In this document: piece after piece, positions 12,704-21,529 of the stretch
Position numbering within the stretch: position 1 is the first letter of the stretch
Layout of the letters: every line of letters starts with the position of its first letter
NCBI RefSeq assembly: GCF_900129545.1
Contig: NZ_FQWB01000008.1
Span: 118,639 to 182,638 of the forward strand
Source of the DNA: Flavobacterium fluvii
GTDB taxonomy: Bacteria > Bacteroidota > Bacteroidia > Flavobacteriales > Flavobacteriaceae
DNA: 64,000 nucleotides
Reading direction: 5' to 3'
Notes under the pieces: model-generated
What the model was told of the DNA's origin: nothing
Database searches by the model: none
What the model saw: the letters and a program-made list of their open reading frames with translations, nothing else
Made by a program: the position numbers and the translations under genes

Positions 12704-13330
12704 CTATTTATTTTTAAGTATATAAACCTTGTTTATCAAGTCCAGTTTTGGAAAAGCTTGCAGTAATTGGGTATAATTTAATGAATCTACTTTGGCCATA
12801 GTTTCGTTGCCATATCCTGAATATAGTGATTCCACGACATCCATTCCTTTTATTACAGTACCGAAAGGAGGATAACCTTTTACACCGTTGGCCATAACAG
12901 TATCAAGCCTCTGGTTGTTTTTTAGATTGATAAATAAATGGTCGTGTCTGGATTCTTTTCCGACTCTGGCATAACTGATGGCGCCTTTTAGATTGCTTTC
13001 GCGAACCGGCTCATCGGGAATCTTGTTTTCTTTCCAAAGAGCCGTTTTAGTGGAATCAATAATCCCGAATTGTGCCACAAAGTTGGGAACAACCCTGTAG
13101 AAAACGGTTTGGTCAAAAAAACGGCGTTGGACTAATTGATAAAATCGATCCACGGCTTTTGGCGATGCCTCTCGATGTATTTGAACATCAAAATTGCCTT
13201 TAGAAGTTTCGAATCTGGTAACGAAAGTGTCCGGTGCCGTTTCATGAACCCATTTCGGCTTATAAACAGTTTTCGTGCAGCCAATAACGAGTATCAGGAT
13301 TAATAGAATGCCTAAATTTTTAATTTGCAT
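12704..13330 (-). CDS. Peptidyl-prolyl cis-trans isomerase, cyclophilin-type lipoprotein
   Basis: The 208-residue protein starts with a lipoprotein signal (hydrophobic stretch then lipobox VIGC), followed by a cyclophilin domain from about residue 40 to 175. The family features FETSKGNFDVQIHREASP, FFDQTVFYRVVPNFVAQ with the catalytic Arg, and PPFGTVIKGMDVVESL are clear. It should be a periplasmic or outer-membrane-anchored folding helper that isomerises prolyl bonds. It is transcribed on its own, facing the pectin cluster across a shared terminator, with the metal efflux operon upstream on the same strand after a gap of about 60 bases. Confidence 0.93.
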   Translation of the reverse strand: MQIKNLGILLILILVIGCTKTVYKPKWVHETAPDTFVTRFETSKGNFDVQIHREASPKAVDRFYQLVQRRFFDQTVFYRVVPNFVAQFGIIDSTKTALWKENKIPDEPVRESNLKGAISYARVGKESRHDHLFINLKNNQRLDTVMANGVKGYPPFGTVIKGMDVVESLYSGYGNETMAKVDSLNYTQLLQAFPKLDLINKVYILKNK

Positions 13331-13391
13331 GGTTTTTTGTTTTTATTTCAACTTGTTTTAGAGTTGTCATTTTACCGAAATAGTTTCCTTC

Positions 13392-14615
13392 TCACATCTT
13401 CATCCCCTCCATTGGGTCGCTTCCTTTTCGGAATTTATATTCGCTGTTTATGGCATAAGCTCCGGTTACAACCACTTTTTTGGCGGGATCTATTTCGGTT
13501 TTGATTTCGATCATTCCATTGGTTTCAATTCCGGTTTCCACCATTAAATTTTCAAAAACACCGGGTCTTTTTTCCAGCCAAATATAAGTTGCATTTTCTT
13601 CCCTGATCACGGCATTTACAGGAATATACAATCCTTTTGCGTTGGATTGCGTCAATTGTGCGATGGCTTGCATTCCGGGTTTGAGGAGCAAATTTGGATT
13701 GGGGATTTCCATTCGAATCAACAACATTCGCGTGTCTGGATTGATTTCTGGATTGATGAACGAAACTTTTGTGTGTATTGTTTTCTCTGGAAAATCGGTA
13801 AATGTAATGGTAGCATTTTGCCCCAGTTTTAGATTTTTGACATAGTTGACGTTGACTTGCGTTTCCAACCAAAGACTGTTCAAATCAGCCAATTTTAGTA
13901 TTCCCGATCCTTCCATTACATAACCTCCTTCAGTGGCGATGATTTCCGAAATTGTTCCGCTATAAGTGCTGTAAAATATAGTGTTTGGCGAAATATCTTT
14001 ATTGGTTTTGATGCTTTCAATTTGGGCATTGGCAAGACCATAAAAAAGAAGTTTTTGCTTTGCACTGACTAGCATGTTTTTTGCGTTTTTTCCAAAATCT
14101 CCCGGCATCGACAGTTGTTTGTAAGCTGTCAAATAATCTTGTTTGGCAATGGCAATATCTTCGCTATATAAAGAATAAACCGCTTGGTTTTTGGCAACAT
14201 AATCTCCAACTGACTTGAAAAACAATTTTTCAATTCGCCCCATCGCTCTTGATGAAACCGAATTGATTTTCTCTTGATTTATAGCTAAAGTACCGGTGTA
14301 ACTTTGATTCAAACTGCTTTTGGTTTCTGCAATAGATTGCGTGCTAATATTACCCAAACGGATTTGCTGTTTGCTTAAACTTATTTCGTTGGCTCCAGAA
14401 TCATCTTGTTTTATTGGTGTTAACTCCATATGGCAAATGGGGCATTTTCCTGGCTTATCCTCCTTAACTTGTGGATCCATGGAACAGGTGTAATATTTAG
14501 TTTCTTTCCCCATATTGTGCTTGCCATGATCTTCCTTGCTTTTGGAATTGCAGGCTACAATTACCATAAGCAGTATTGATAGTAAAGTTATTTGTTTTAA
14601 TGTTTTACTCATCAT
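13392..14615 (-). CDS. RND efflux periplasmic adaptor with heavy-metal-binding domain (CusB-like), copy 2
   Basis: This is a membrane-fusion adaptor of about 407 residues. The chosen start gives a lipoprotein signal ending in VIVAC; the frame is open 39 bases further, to 2 bases after the preceding stop. Near the N terminus is a heavy-metal-binding domain, YTCSMDPQVKEDKPGKCPIC followed by HMEL, as found in CusB-type adaptors. It is followed by the barrel-sandwich and hairpin regions (GRIEKLFFKSVGDYV) and a C-terminal beta-barrel. The protein would link the inner-membrane RND pump to the TolC-like outer-membrane channel and may sense or hand over Cu(I), Ag(I) or another soft metal. It is the last gene of the efflux operon and the second of two adaptor genes in a row. 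Confidence 0.92.
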   Translation of the reverse strand: MMSKTLKQITLLSILLMVIVACNSKSKEDHGKHNMGKETKYYTCSMDPQVKEDKPGKCPICHMELTPIKQDDSGANEISLSKQQIRLGNISTQSIAETKSSLNQSYTGTLAINQEKINSVSSRAMGRIEKLFFKSVGDYVAKNQAVYSLYSEDIAIAKQDYLTAYKQLSMPGDFGKNAKNMLVSAKQKLLFYGLANAQIESIKTNKDISPNTIFYSTYSGTISEIIATEGGYVMEGSGILKLADLNSLWLETQVNVNYVKNLKLGQNATITFTDFPEKTIHTKVSFINPEINPDTRMLLIRMEIPNPNLLLKPGMQAIAQLTQSNAKGLYIPVNAVIREENATYIWLEKRPGVFENLMVETGIETNGMIEIKTEIDPAKKVVVTGAYAINSEYKFRKGSDPMEGMKM

Positions 14616-14656
14616 TTTTATTTTAATTGTATTCGTGAATACTTCGTATTTCATCT

Positions 14657-15904
14657 TTATTCGGTTTTGATAAAACTTTCGCTGTCCATTAAATATTGGG
14701 CGTTTTTAGCAATTGTATCTTTGCTGGAAATACCTCCCAAAACTTGAACAAAATCACCCATTTCAATACCTGTTTGTATGCCTGTTGCTTTGAAACCATT
14801 GCCCAATTTCACAAAAACTACTTTTTTCTCACCCAAACTAACCAAAGCCTGTTTTTGCAACCAAATTGCCTTTGTTGAATTTAATTGCACAATACCCTCT
14901 AATCTTGTTCCAATGGGTAATTTTAAATTTTCATTATTGAGATACACCCTAATCTTATTGGTTTTGTCGGCTGGATTTAATTGCGTTTCCACAAAATTTA
15001 TTTTTTCGGAAATACTATTCTTTTCATCCAATTCAGAAGTAATTTCAATCGGTTGATTGATTTTAACAAGACTGGTGTATCCTTGCAGAACATTGAAAAC
15101 GCCCCAAACTTTATCTATATTCATCAACTTGAAAACAACTTCTCCTTTCTTAATATAATTTCCTTCTTTGACATCCAAAGCTTCTGTATTACTACTAGTT
15201 TTTGACATCGTTGAAATAACTGAATTAGTCATTGTTTCTGTTCCCGTAATGATTCCGTTTGCAGGACTATAAATTGTAAGTACTGGATTCACTTTTTTAG
15301 TGGAAGCCAATGCATTTATCTGATTGTTTGTCATCCCATAGAGCAATAATTTCTGCTTGGCCGAATTAATAATCGATACATTCTGGCTATCATTGGAAAT
15401 CAAATAGATGAAATTTTGCTGTTCGGTTAATAATTCCGGACTATATATTTCAAACATCTTTTGTCCTTTGGCTACTTTTTGGTACTTATGGTTGACGTAC
15501 ATTTTTTCAATTCTACCGCTTATTCTCGCTGATATGTTTACAGCCGAATTCGAATCGTAAGCCACAATTCCAGGCAAACTGATTTTGCTATGTATGACCG
15601 TGTCTTTTGCGGTTGTGGTTTGATAATTTCCCACGACAAATTTATCGGTAGGTTTCAAAAGATCATCAACAGAATCATTTATTTCGGAATGGTCCTTGGT
15701 TACTTTTTTAACCAAATTCATTCCACAAATGGGACAACTGCCCGGTTTGTCTTTAATGATTTCAGGATGCATCGAACAAGTATAAACCTCATTTTGATTC
15801 TCCATTTCCGAATGATGATCTGATTTGGTGGCAAAGAAATAGACAGCAATTCCAATAATAGAAACCACAACAAATATCAAACTATACTTTATATAATTAT
15901 TCAT
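14657..15904 (-). CDS. RND efflux periplasmic adaptor with heavy-metal-binding domain (CusB-like), copy 1
   Basis: The 415-residue adaptor is anchored by an N-terminal membrane segment (SLIFVVVSIIGIAVYFFAT) rather than a lipobox. After it comes the metal-binding motif YTCSMHPE...PGSCPICGMNL, then the usual adaptor layout with GRIEKMYVNHKYQKVAKGQ marking the lipoyl half-motif. It is a paralogue of the adaptor at 13392 and differs in anchor and in the middle region. The two may form mixed adaptor rings or serve under different conditions. The start lies 2 bases after the TolC-like stop, which suggests translational coupling. Confidence 0.92.
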   Translation of the reverse strand: MNNYIKYSLIFVVVSIIGIAVYFFATKSDHHSEMENQNEVYTCSMHPEIIKDKPGSCPICGMNLVKKVTKDHSEINDSVDDLLKPTDKFVVGNYQTTTAKDTVIHSKISLPGIVAYDSNSAVNISARISGRIEKMYVNHKYQKVAKGQKMFEIYSPELLTEQQNFIYLISNDSQNVSIINSAKQKLLLYGMTNNQINALASTKKVNPVLTIYSPANGIITGTETMTNSVISTMSKTSSNTEALDVKEGNYIKKGEVVFKLMNIDKVWGVFNVLQGYTSLVKINQPIEITSELDEKNSISEKINFVETQLNPADKTNKIRVYLNNENLKLPIGTRLEGIVQLNSTKAIWLQKQALVSLGEKKVVFVKLGNGFKATGIQTGIEMGDFVQVLGGISSKDTIAKNAQYLMDSESFIKTE

Positions 15905-15906
15905 AA

Positions 15907-17160
15907 CTAATTGATTTCTAGTTGTTTTTCAATTTGAACTTGTGCTAATAGAATTGATTTTAATTTATCCAAAGCATCAATTTGAATCATGTTTATTGCT
16001 TCCCAAGCTTCTAAGGCAGCGAATAAATCTCCGGTGTTGTTTTGCCAAGCTAAAATGGCGGTATCATAGTTTCGTTTCAGAGACGGAATAATATTGTCTT
16101 GTGTAATTTGATATTGTTTTTTAAGGTTCAAAAACTCTGCATTCATCCCTTTTATCATTCCGCTGGCTTCGTTGGCAATCATTTGCTTTTGCCAATCCAA
16201 ACTTTCGTTTTTGATGCGATAGCTTTCTATATTGGCTTTATTCATTTTGGTGGACCAAGACACCGGAATAGTCATCATTCCCATCAATGAAAATTGCTGA
16301 GGCTGATTCCCAAAAGCAAACATATGATCGTATTTCACTCCAAATTCCGGTCTCGTTGCGACTTTTTCCACCTCAATTTTATAGTTATTGATTTCTTTGG
16401 TTTTATCAATAGCCTTGATGTCGCTACGGTTGTTGATGTATGGAGACAAATCCGCTTCAAGGAGATTGAAATCCTTGATTTGGTAATTGGAATCAATGTT
16501 GAAATCCTCGTTTTTATCACGAGCCATCAAGGTATTGAGCATGTATTTTCGCTGTGACGCATCATTTTCCAACATAACAATCATACTTTGCAGAGTAGCG
16601 TATTGGGATTTAGCTTTGTAATAAGAAGGTAGTTTATCCATATTGTACTGATAGCGTATTTCCATACTCTTGATCATGTACTCCAAAAGCAGAAGATTGT
16701 CTTGGGCAATTTTTGTCTTTTTATTGATGATGATCCATTCATAATAATAGGTTTTGGCCAATGCGTTTAATTGGTTCAAAGTGAAATTTTTATTTTCACT
16801 TTCGACCGAGGACATCGCTTTCATCAAATTTTCATTGGCATTTTGCTTGGAAGCATTCGGAATCATTTGGGTAACGCCTAACATATAACTTCCCATTCCT
16901 GGCCCCATTTCATCTGCTTTCCATAGATTGGAATTGTAGGGAGTCATAAAGAACCCCGTTTCCACTTGCGGTGGCATCCAACTTCTGGCACCTTTGGCCG
17001 AAGCATCCATACTTTGAATATCGGCATCATACATTTTCAATTGTGGATTGTTTGTTTTGATGGTACTCAAGACATTATCCAAAGTAAGTGTTTGAGCTTT
17101 AACAGTGGTAAAGCTTAAAATCAAACAGCTTATGATGAAATAAAATATACTATTTTGCAT
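15907..17160 (-). CDS. TolC-family outer membrane efflux protein (CusC/CzcC-like)
   Basis: The 417-residue protein has a signal peptide ending near TVKAQ and the two-repeat, helix-rich pattern of outer-membrane efflux proteins (TLDNVLSTIKTNNPQLKMYD at the N terminus; a long helical repeat from about residue 300). It would form the outer-membrane duct of the metal pump. Its start overlaps the end of the RND permease gene by 11 bases, so the two should be translated from one message. A Met-rich stretch (residues 70-100, e.g. MGPGMGSYMLG) would fit handling of Cu or Ag, though this is only suggestive. Confidence 0.9.
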   Translation of the reverse strand: MQNSIFYFIISCLILSFTTVKAQTLTLDNVLSTIKTNNPQLKMYDADIQSMDASAKGARSWMPPQVETGFFMTPYNSNLWKADEMGPGMGSYMLGVTQMIPNASKQNANENLMKAMSSVESENKNFTLNQLNALAKTYYYEWIIINKKTKIAQDNLLLLEYMIKSMEIRYQYNMDKLPSYYKAKSQYATLQSMIVMLENDASQRKYMLNTLMARDKNEDFNIDSNYQIKDFNLLEADLSPYINNRSDIKAIDKTKEINNYKIEVEKVATRPEFGVKYDHMFAFGNQPQQFSLMGMMTIPVSWSTKMNKANIESYRIKNESLDWQKQMIANEASGMIKGMNAEFLNLKKQYQITQDNIIPSLKRNYDTAILAWQNNTGDLFAALEAWEAINMIQIDALDKLKSILLAQVQIEKQLEIN

Positions 17161-19084
17161 CTATAAGAGTGATTTTTCCTTTTGTTTTCAATTCGCGAAG
17201 TTTCACCATCTCAAAAACAACAGGGGTTACTAATAATACATAAATCGTTGAAGTAATTGTTCCCCCAATAAGTGGAACTGTAATTGGGAGCATCACGTCG
17301 GCACCGGTTCCCGTTGCCCAAAGAATAGGAATCAGACCAAATAATGAAACCGAAACCGTCATCAATTTTGGACGCAATCGCTTGACAGAACCTTCAATAA
17401 TATATTCTCTTACTATTTCTTCTGTCAAGGTTTCCTTGCTGTTACCGTATTTTTCGACCATTTTGTTCATGGCTTCGTTCAAATAAATAGTGATCAGCAT
17501 TGCCGTTTCGATTGCCAAACCAAACAAGGCTATAAAGCCGACAGCCACGGCAACCGACAAATTAATTCCATAGAAATACACCATAAATACACCTCCGATT
17601 AATGCGAATGGAACTGTTATCATTGTAATCAAGGCCTCTTTCATGGAACGGTAGGTAAAATATAAAATGAGAAAAATGATTACAACAACAATTGGCAAAA
17701 TTAAACTCAACGTTTTATTGGCCCTGATTTGATTTTCCCATTGACCACTCCATTCCACGTAATAGCCTTTAGGCATTTTGGTCATCATTTCATTCAGTTT
17801 TGCCTGTGCTTCTTTAACCGTACTTCCCAAATCACGGTCACGAACATTAAACAAGACACTCCCTCGAAGCATTGCATTTTCACTGTTTACCATTGGCGGG
17901 CCGTCGCTTATTTTTACGTCGGCCACACTTTCTAATGGAATTGGGCCAAAATCCATTGTTTGTACCTGCAGTTTTTTCAAGGCTTCAATACTGTTTCGGT
18001 ATTCTTGAGCATATCTTGCATTTACCGAAAAACGCTGTCTTCCTTCGATGGTTGTGGTGAGTTTCATTCCGCCGATAGACGCTTCCACAACATTATTTAT
18101 GTCATCAATTGAAAGTCCGTATCTGCCAATGACATCACGTTTGGGTACAATATCTATGTATTTCCCTCCCGTAATGGGTTCGGCGTACAAATCTTTTACT
18201 CCCGAAGTTCCATCCAATGCCATTTTTATTTTTTGGGACAAAGCATTTATGGTGTCCAAACTTTCGCCATAGATTTTTATTCCCACATCGGTTCGGATAC
18301 CCGTAGAAAGCATATTGATACGGTTGATGATGGGTTGCGTAAAACCATTGGTAACACCCGGAATTTGCAATTTATTATTGATTTCATTTATAATATCCGC
18401 TTTCGTTTTGCCTTCTCTCCATTCGTGGCGAGGCTTTAGTAAAACAATCGTTTCAATCATGCTTATGGGGCTGTTATCGGTTGCCGTATTCGCTCTACCT
18501 GCTTTTCCCAAAACGTGGGCCACTTCGGGAATTGATTTTATCAATCTGTCCTGTACTTGCAAAATTCGTTTCACTTCTGAATTGGATACATCGGGCAATG
18601 TTACCGGCATAAACAAAATGGAACCTTCGTCGAGCGGAGGCATAAATTCGGATCCCAAACGGGTAAACATCAACGCGCCAATTAACAGCGCCACAATATT
18701 AACCGCCAAAACTGTTTTTCTCCATTTTAAACAAAGCGTCAAAATGGGTGTGTAAATGCTTTCCAATTTTCTGTTTATTGGATTTTTGTTTTCCGGACGA
18801 AGTTTGCTTTTCAACAAAAAACTAATTAAAACCGGTGTAAGCGTGATGGCCAGAAACGCATCTACAATTAGTATAAACGACTTCGTCCAGGCCAATGGAC
18901 TAAACAGTTTACCTTCCATTCCAGTTAGTAGAAACACAGGCAAAAAGGATGCAATTACTATTATTGTCGAATAAAACACACCCGGACCAACTAATTTGGA
19001 AGAAGCCTCGATTAGTTTCAGTTTCTCATCAGACGATAATGGGTCGATTTCTTTCTTGAAAATATTTTTAAGTTTATCTTCCAT
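17150..19084 (-). CDS. Heavy-metal RND permease (CusA/CzcA-like), C-terminal part
   Basis: These 644 residues match CusA/CzcA from the loop after TM4 to the C terminus: TM5-TM6 (PGVFYSTIIVIASFLPVFLL), the second periplasmic porter domain, and TM7-TM12 (e.g. GFIALFGLAIETAMLITIYL). The ATG at 19084 sits one base after the TAA that ends the N-terminal ORF, in the +1 frame relative to it. Together the parts add up to about 1073 residues, close to a whole pump of this family. Either one gene carries a frameshift, or the two halves are translated by coupling and assemble. Confidence 0.9.
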   Translation of the reverse strand: MEDKLKNIFKKEIDPLSSDEKLKLIEASSKLVGPGVFYSTIIVIASFLPVFLLTGMEGKLFSPLAWTKSFILIVDAFLAITLTPVLISFLLKSKLRPENKNPINRKLESIYTPILTLCLKWRKTVLAVNIVALLIGALMFTRLGSEFMPPLDEGSILFMPVTLPDVSNSEVKRILQVQDRLIKSIPEVAHVLGKAGRANTATDNSPISMIETIVLLKPRHEWREGKTKADIINEINNKLQIPGVTNGFTQPIINRINMLSTGIRTDVGIKIYGESLDTINALSQKIKMALDGTSGVKDLYAEPITGGKYIDIVPKRDVIGRYGLSIDDINNVVEASIGGMKLTTTIEGRQRFSVNARYAQEYRNSIEALKKLQVQTMDFGPIPLESVADVKISDGPPMVNSENAMLRGSVLFNVRDRDLGSTVKEAQAKLNEMMTKMPKGYYVEWSGQWENQIRANKTLSLILPIVVVIIFLILYFTYRSMKEALITMITVPFALIGGVFMVYFYGINLSVAVAVGFIALFGLAIETAMLITIYLNEAMNKMVEKYGNSKETLTEEIVREYIIEGSVKRLRPKLMTVSVSLFGLIPILWATGTGADVMLPITVPLIGGTITSTIYVLLVTPVVFEMVKLRELKTKGKITLIDAK

Positions 19085-19085
19085 T

Positions 19086-20375
19086 TTAAGTTAGATGTTG
19101 GTTATTATCCATTTCTTCTTGTCGCTCCGAAATTGTCCTATAGGCATTCTCCACCATTACAATTCCGTCATCAACCACAACACCAATCGCCAATGCAATT
19201 CCCGTTAATGACATAATATTGGATGAAATTCCAAAAGTTTGGAGCAAAATAAATCCGACAGATACGGAAATGGGCAATTGAATTAAAATAATTAAAGCGC
19301 TTCGCCAATGAAAAAGAAAAAGAAGAATGACAATGGAAACAGCAATCATTTCCTCGATTAGCGTTCCTTTGACTGATTCGATTGCTTTCTCAATCAATTC
19401 GCTTCTGTCATAAGAGGTTTTGAAAGTAACACCTTCGGGTAATCCTTTCTCCACTTCTTTCATCTTTGCTTTGACCGCATTTATCACTTTATCGGCATTT
19501 TCTCCGTATCGCATAACCACAATACCGCCAACCACTTCACCTTTGCCATCTTCATCAAAAATCCCCAACCGCAAATCGCCTCCCATTTGGATGGAGCCAA
19601 TATCTTTTACCCGTACCGGAATAGAATTGTAATTCTTGATGGCAATCTCTTCTACATCCTTTATGTTTTTGATATATCCCAAACCCCTTATGATGTATGA
19701 CATATCGCTCATTTCGAATTTCCGTCCTCCAACATCGTTATTGTTGGCTTTGACGGCGTTCATTACTTCCATCATACTGACTTTGTAATATTGCATTTTC
19801 AAAGGATCCAAAACCAATTGGTATTGTTTTTCAAAACCTCCAAAAGATGCCACTTCTGCAACTCCCGGAACAGTTTGCAATGCAAATTTTACGTACCAAT
19901 CCTGCAAGGCTCTTTGTTCACCCAAGTCCATACCATTAGCATCCAAATGATACCAAAATACGTGACCAACCCCTGTACCGTCAGGACCAAGCGTGGGAAC
20001 CACGTTTTGGGGCAACAATCGTTGGGCATAATTGAGCCTTTCCAAAACCCTGGTTCTTGCCCAATAAATATCGACATTGTCCTCAAAAACGATATAGACG
20101 AAGCTCATTCCAAACATGGAAGCACCACGAATATTCTTGACTTTTGGGATTCCTTGCAGATTGGATACCAAGGGATAAGTTACTTGTGCTTCGATAACTT
20201 GCGGACTTCTTCCCATCCACTCCGTAAACACAATTACTTGATTTTCGGATAAGTCCGGAATGGCATCAATGGGGTTTTGTTGCACACTATATACGCCCCA
20301 AGAGAATAAACAGGCCGAAACGAGCAAGACAACAAATCGGTTTTTTAATGAAAATGATATTAATTTTTCTACCAT
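19086..20375 (-). CDS. Heavy-metal RND permease (CusA/CzcA-like), N-terminal part
   Basis: These 429 residues hold TM1 (NRFVVLLVSACLFSWGVYS), the first periplasmic porter domain and TM2-TM4. TM4 has the proton-relay aspartates in AIGVVVDDGIVMVENA. Translation then stops in the cytoplasmic loop, at NNQHLT. In intact relatives this loop runs straight into the sequence that opens the next ORF. The sequence before the stop shows no sign of decay. Substrate preference is for monovalent or divalent metals; the Cys/His-rich neighbours favour Cu or Ag. Confidence 0.9.
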   Translation of the reverse strand: MVEKLISFSLKNRFVVLLVSACLFSWGVYSVQQNPIDAIPDLSENQVIVFTEWMGRSPQVIEAQVTYPLVSNLQGIPKVKNIRGASMFGMSFVYIVFEDNVDIYWARTRVLERLNYAQRLLPQNVVPTLGPDGTGVGHVFWYHLDANGMDLGEQRALQDWYVKFALQTVPGVAEVASFGGFEKQYQLVLDPLKMQYYKVSMMEVMNAVKANNNDVGGRKFEMSDMSYIIRGLGYIKNIKDVEEIAIKNYNSIPVRVKDIGSIQMGGDLRLGIFDEDGKGEVVGGIVVMRYGENADKVINAVKAKMKEVEKGLPEGVTFKTSYDRSELIEKAIESVKGTLIEEMIAVSIVILLFLFHWRSALIILIQLPISVSVGFILLQTFGISSNIMSLTGIALAIGVVVDDGIVMVENAYRTISERQEEMDNNQHLT

Positions 20376-20430
20376 AATACTATTGATATAATTACCCTTT
20401 TCTGCGTAAAAACGTTGAAAGGGAGATGAA

Positions 20431-20691
20431 TTATTTCACTTCTTCAGTCAACTTCATTCCGCATTTTGGGCATTTGTCATTTAATTTGCCCTTAGCTTCT
20501 GGATGCATCGGACAAGCATAAATTTTATCGACCACTGCAGAGTCTTTCACCACCTCAGTGCCATCTTTTATTTTTTTGGTTGAATCTTGTTCCGTCACTG
20601 GAGCAATTGTAGTTTCAACTTCTTTGTTTTTTTGGTTACAAGAAACCATTATGAATGCCATAACTATGGCTGACAGGATTAAATTTTTCAT
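20431..20691 (-). CDS. Small heavy-metal-binding-domain lipoprotein
   Basis: This 86-residue protein has a lipobox (FIMVSC) and a C-terminal heavy-metal-binding domain, YACPMHPEAKGKLNDKCPKC followed by GMKL. It is the same motif that opens both adaptors of this operon, here on a free anchor. It lies 56 bases upstream of the RND permease. A role as a periplasmic metal carrier or sensor delivering ions to the pump is likely but inferred. Confidence 0.88.
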   Translation of the reverse strand: MKNLILSAIVMAFIMVSCNQKNKEVETTIAPVTEQDSTKKIKDGTEVVKDSAVVDKIYACPMHPEAKGKLNDKCPKCGMKLTEEVK

Positions 20692-20914
20692 TTTTTTTTG
20701 ATTTTAATAAACGAAATTTGATTTCATCGAAAGCTTCGATTTAGCGAATTACCGTTTTGGTTTAAGTATAAATAATTTTGAATTGAATAGGTTATAAAAT
20801 AATAAAGCAATAGCAAAAAACTATAATTTATTTGATTCAATTAACTTATAAAATAAATAGTTTAAAGCAAGAACTGCTTTGAAATTGACACACTTATGGC
20901 TGTCAAAAATTGAT

Positions 20915-21292
20915 TTAGCCTATTTTTGGTATAAGCCAAATTGAAGAGAAACCAGAAGAGAGATTGGTTTCTGAATTGAAGTAATTTTGATTTTTTTCTG
21001 AAAAGTCAAAGTTGTTTATTTGGAATCTAGTTTCCGATAATAGTACACTAAAATGAGTAGATGAAGTAACACAATTGGAATGGCCACATTTTCCATTGCA
21101 ATCATTGTTTTTACTTTTGGAATGGTTGTCGTTTTTGCAACAATCCATTTTGCAACGATCCATTTTTTCGGTATTTTCGGCAACCTCTTTGTTGCAAGAT
21201 TTTTTTCCAGAATTACATCCACACGCAAAAGTTGATTCCGGCATCAGCAAGAAGCCAAGTACAACCAATACTATGATGTGTAATCTTTTCAT
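20915..21292 (-). CDS. Secreted Cys-rich protein of the metal efflux operon
   Basis: The 125-residue protein has a signal peptide (ends near STFA) and then a mature N-terminal half packed with cysteines: CGCNSGKKSC, RCKMDCCKND, DCNGKCGHSNC, about a dozen in 60 residues, with several His. The second half (from about residue 80) has no Cys and ends in a short hydrophobic stretch, ESTFA-free and rich in Asn/Ser/Phe. I recognise no named family. The Cys pattern and the position at the head of the efflux cluster point to binding of soft metal ions in the periplasm. Cysteine content alone makes a metallothionein-like role attractive but unproven. Confidence 0.75.
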   Translation of the reverse strand: MKRLHIIVLVVLGFLLMPESTFACGCNSGKKSCNKEVAENTEKMDRCKMDCCKNDNHSKSKNNDCNGKCGHSNCVTSSTHFSVLLSETRFQINNFDFSEKNQNYFNSETNLSSGFSSIWLIPKIG

Positions 21293-21472
21293 TATGAATG
21301 AATTTTAACCAAATTTAATCAAAATTATTATAAAACAGCAATAAATGGTTGTTAAAAAGGTTTCGTGATTTTGTTGGTCAGATTTCAAAATGATTGTGAA
21401 ACTGTTTTTTTGTTTTTGATTTTTTGTCGACAATTTGAGTTTTTACTCAAAATATTCATTTGATTCATAAAC

Positions 21473-21513
21473 AAAAAGAGGATGTTTCAAAATAAATGAA
21501 ACATCCTCTTTTT
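21473..21513. terminator. Intrinsic terminator after the FucP-type permease
   Basis: A near-perfect stem with arms AGAGGATGTTTCA and TGAAACATCCTCT has A-rich and T-rich flanks. It lies just 3' of the permease gene on the minus strand and upstream of the Cys-rich gene. Confidence 0.8.
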
Positions 21514-21529
21514 ATGTTATTATAGATTC

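Noticed and set aside
19080..19092. Programmed +1 frameshift in the metal pump as an established fact
   Set aside because: The ACT-TAA context is suggestive but no known signal is present; a sequencing error or real split cannot be excluded, so it is only given as a finding.
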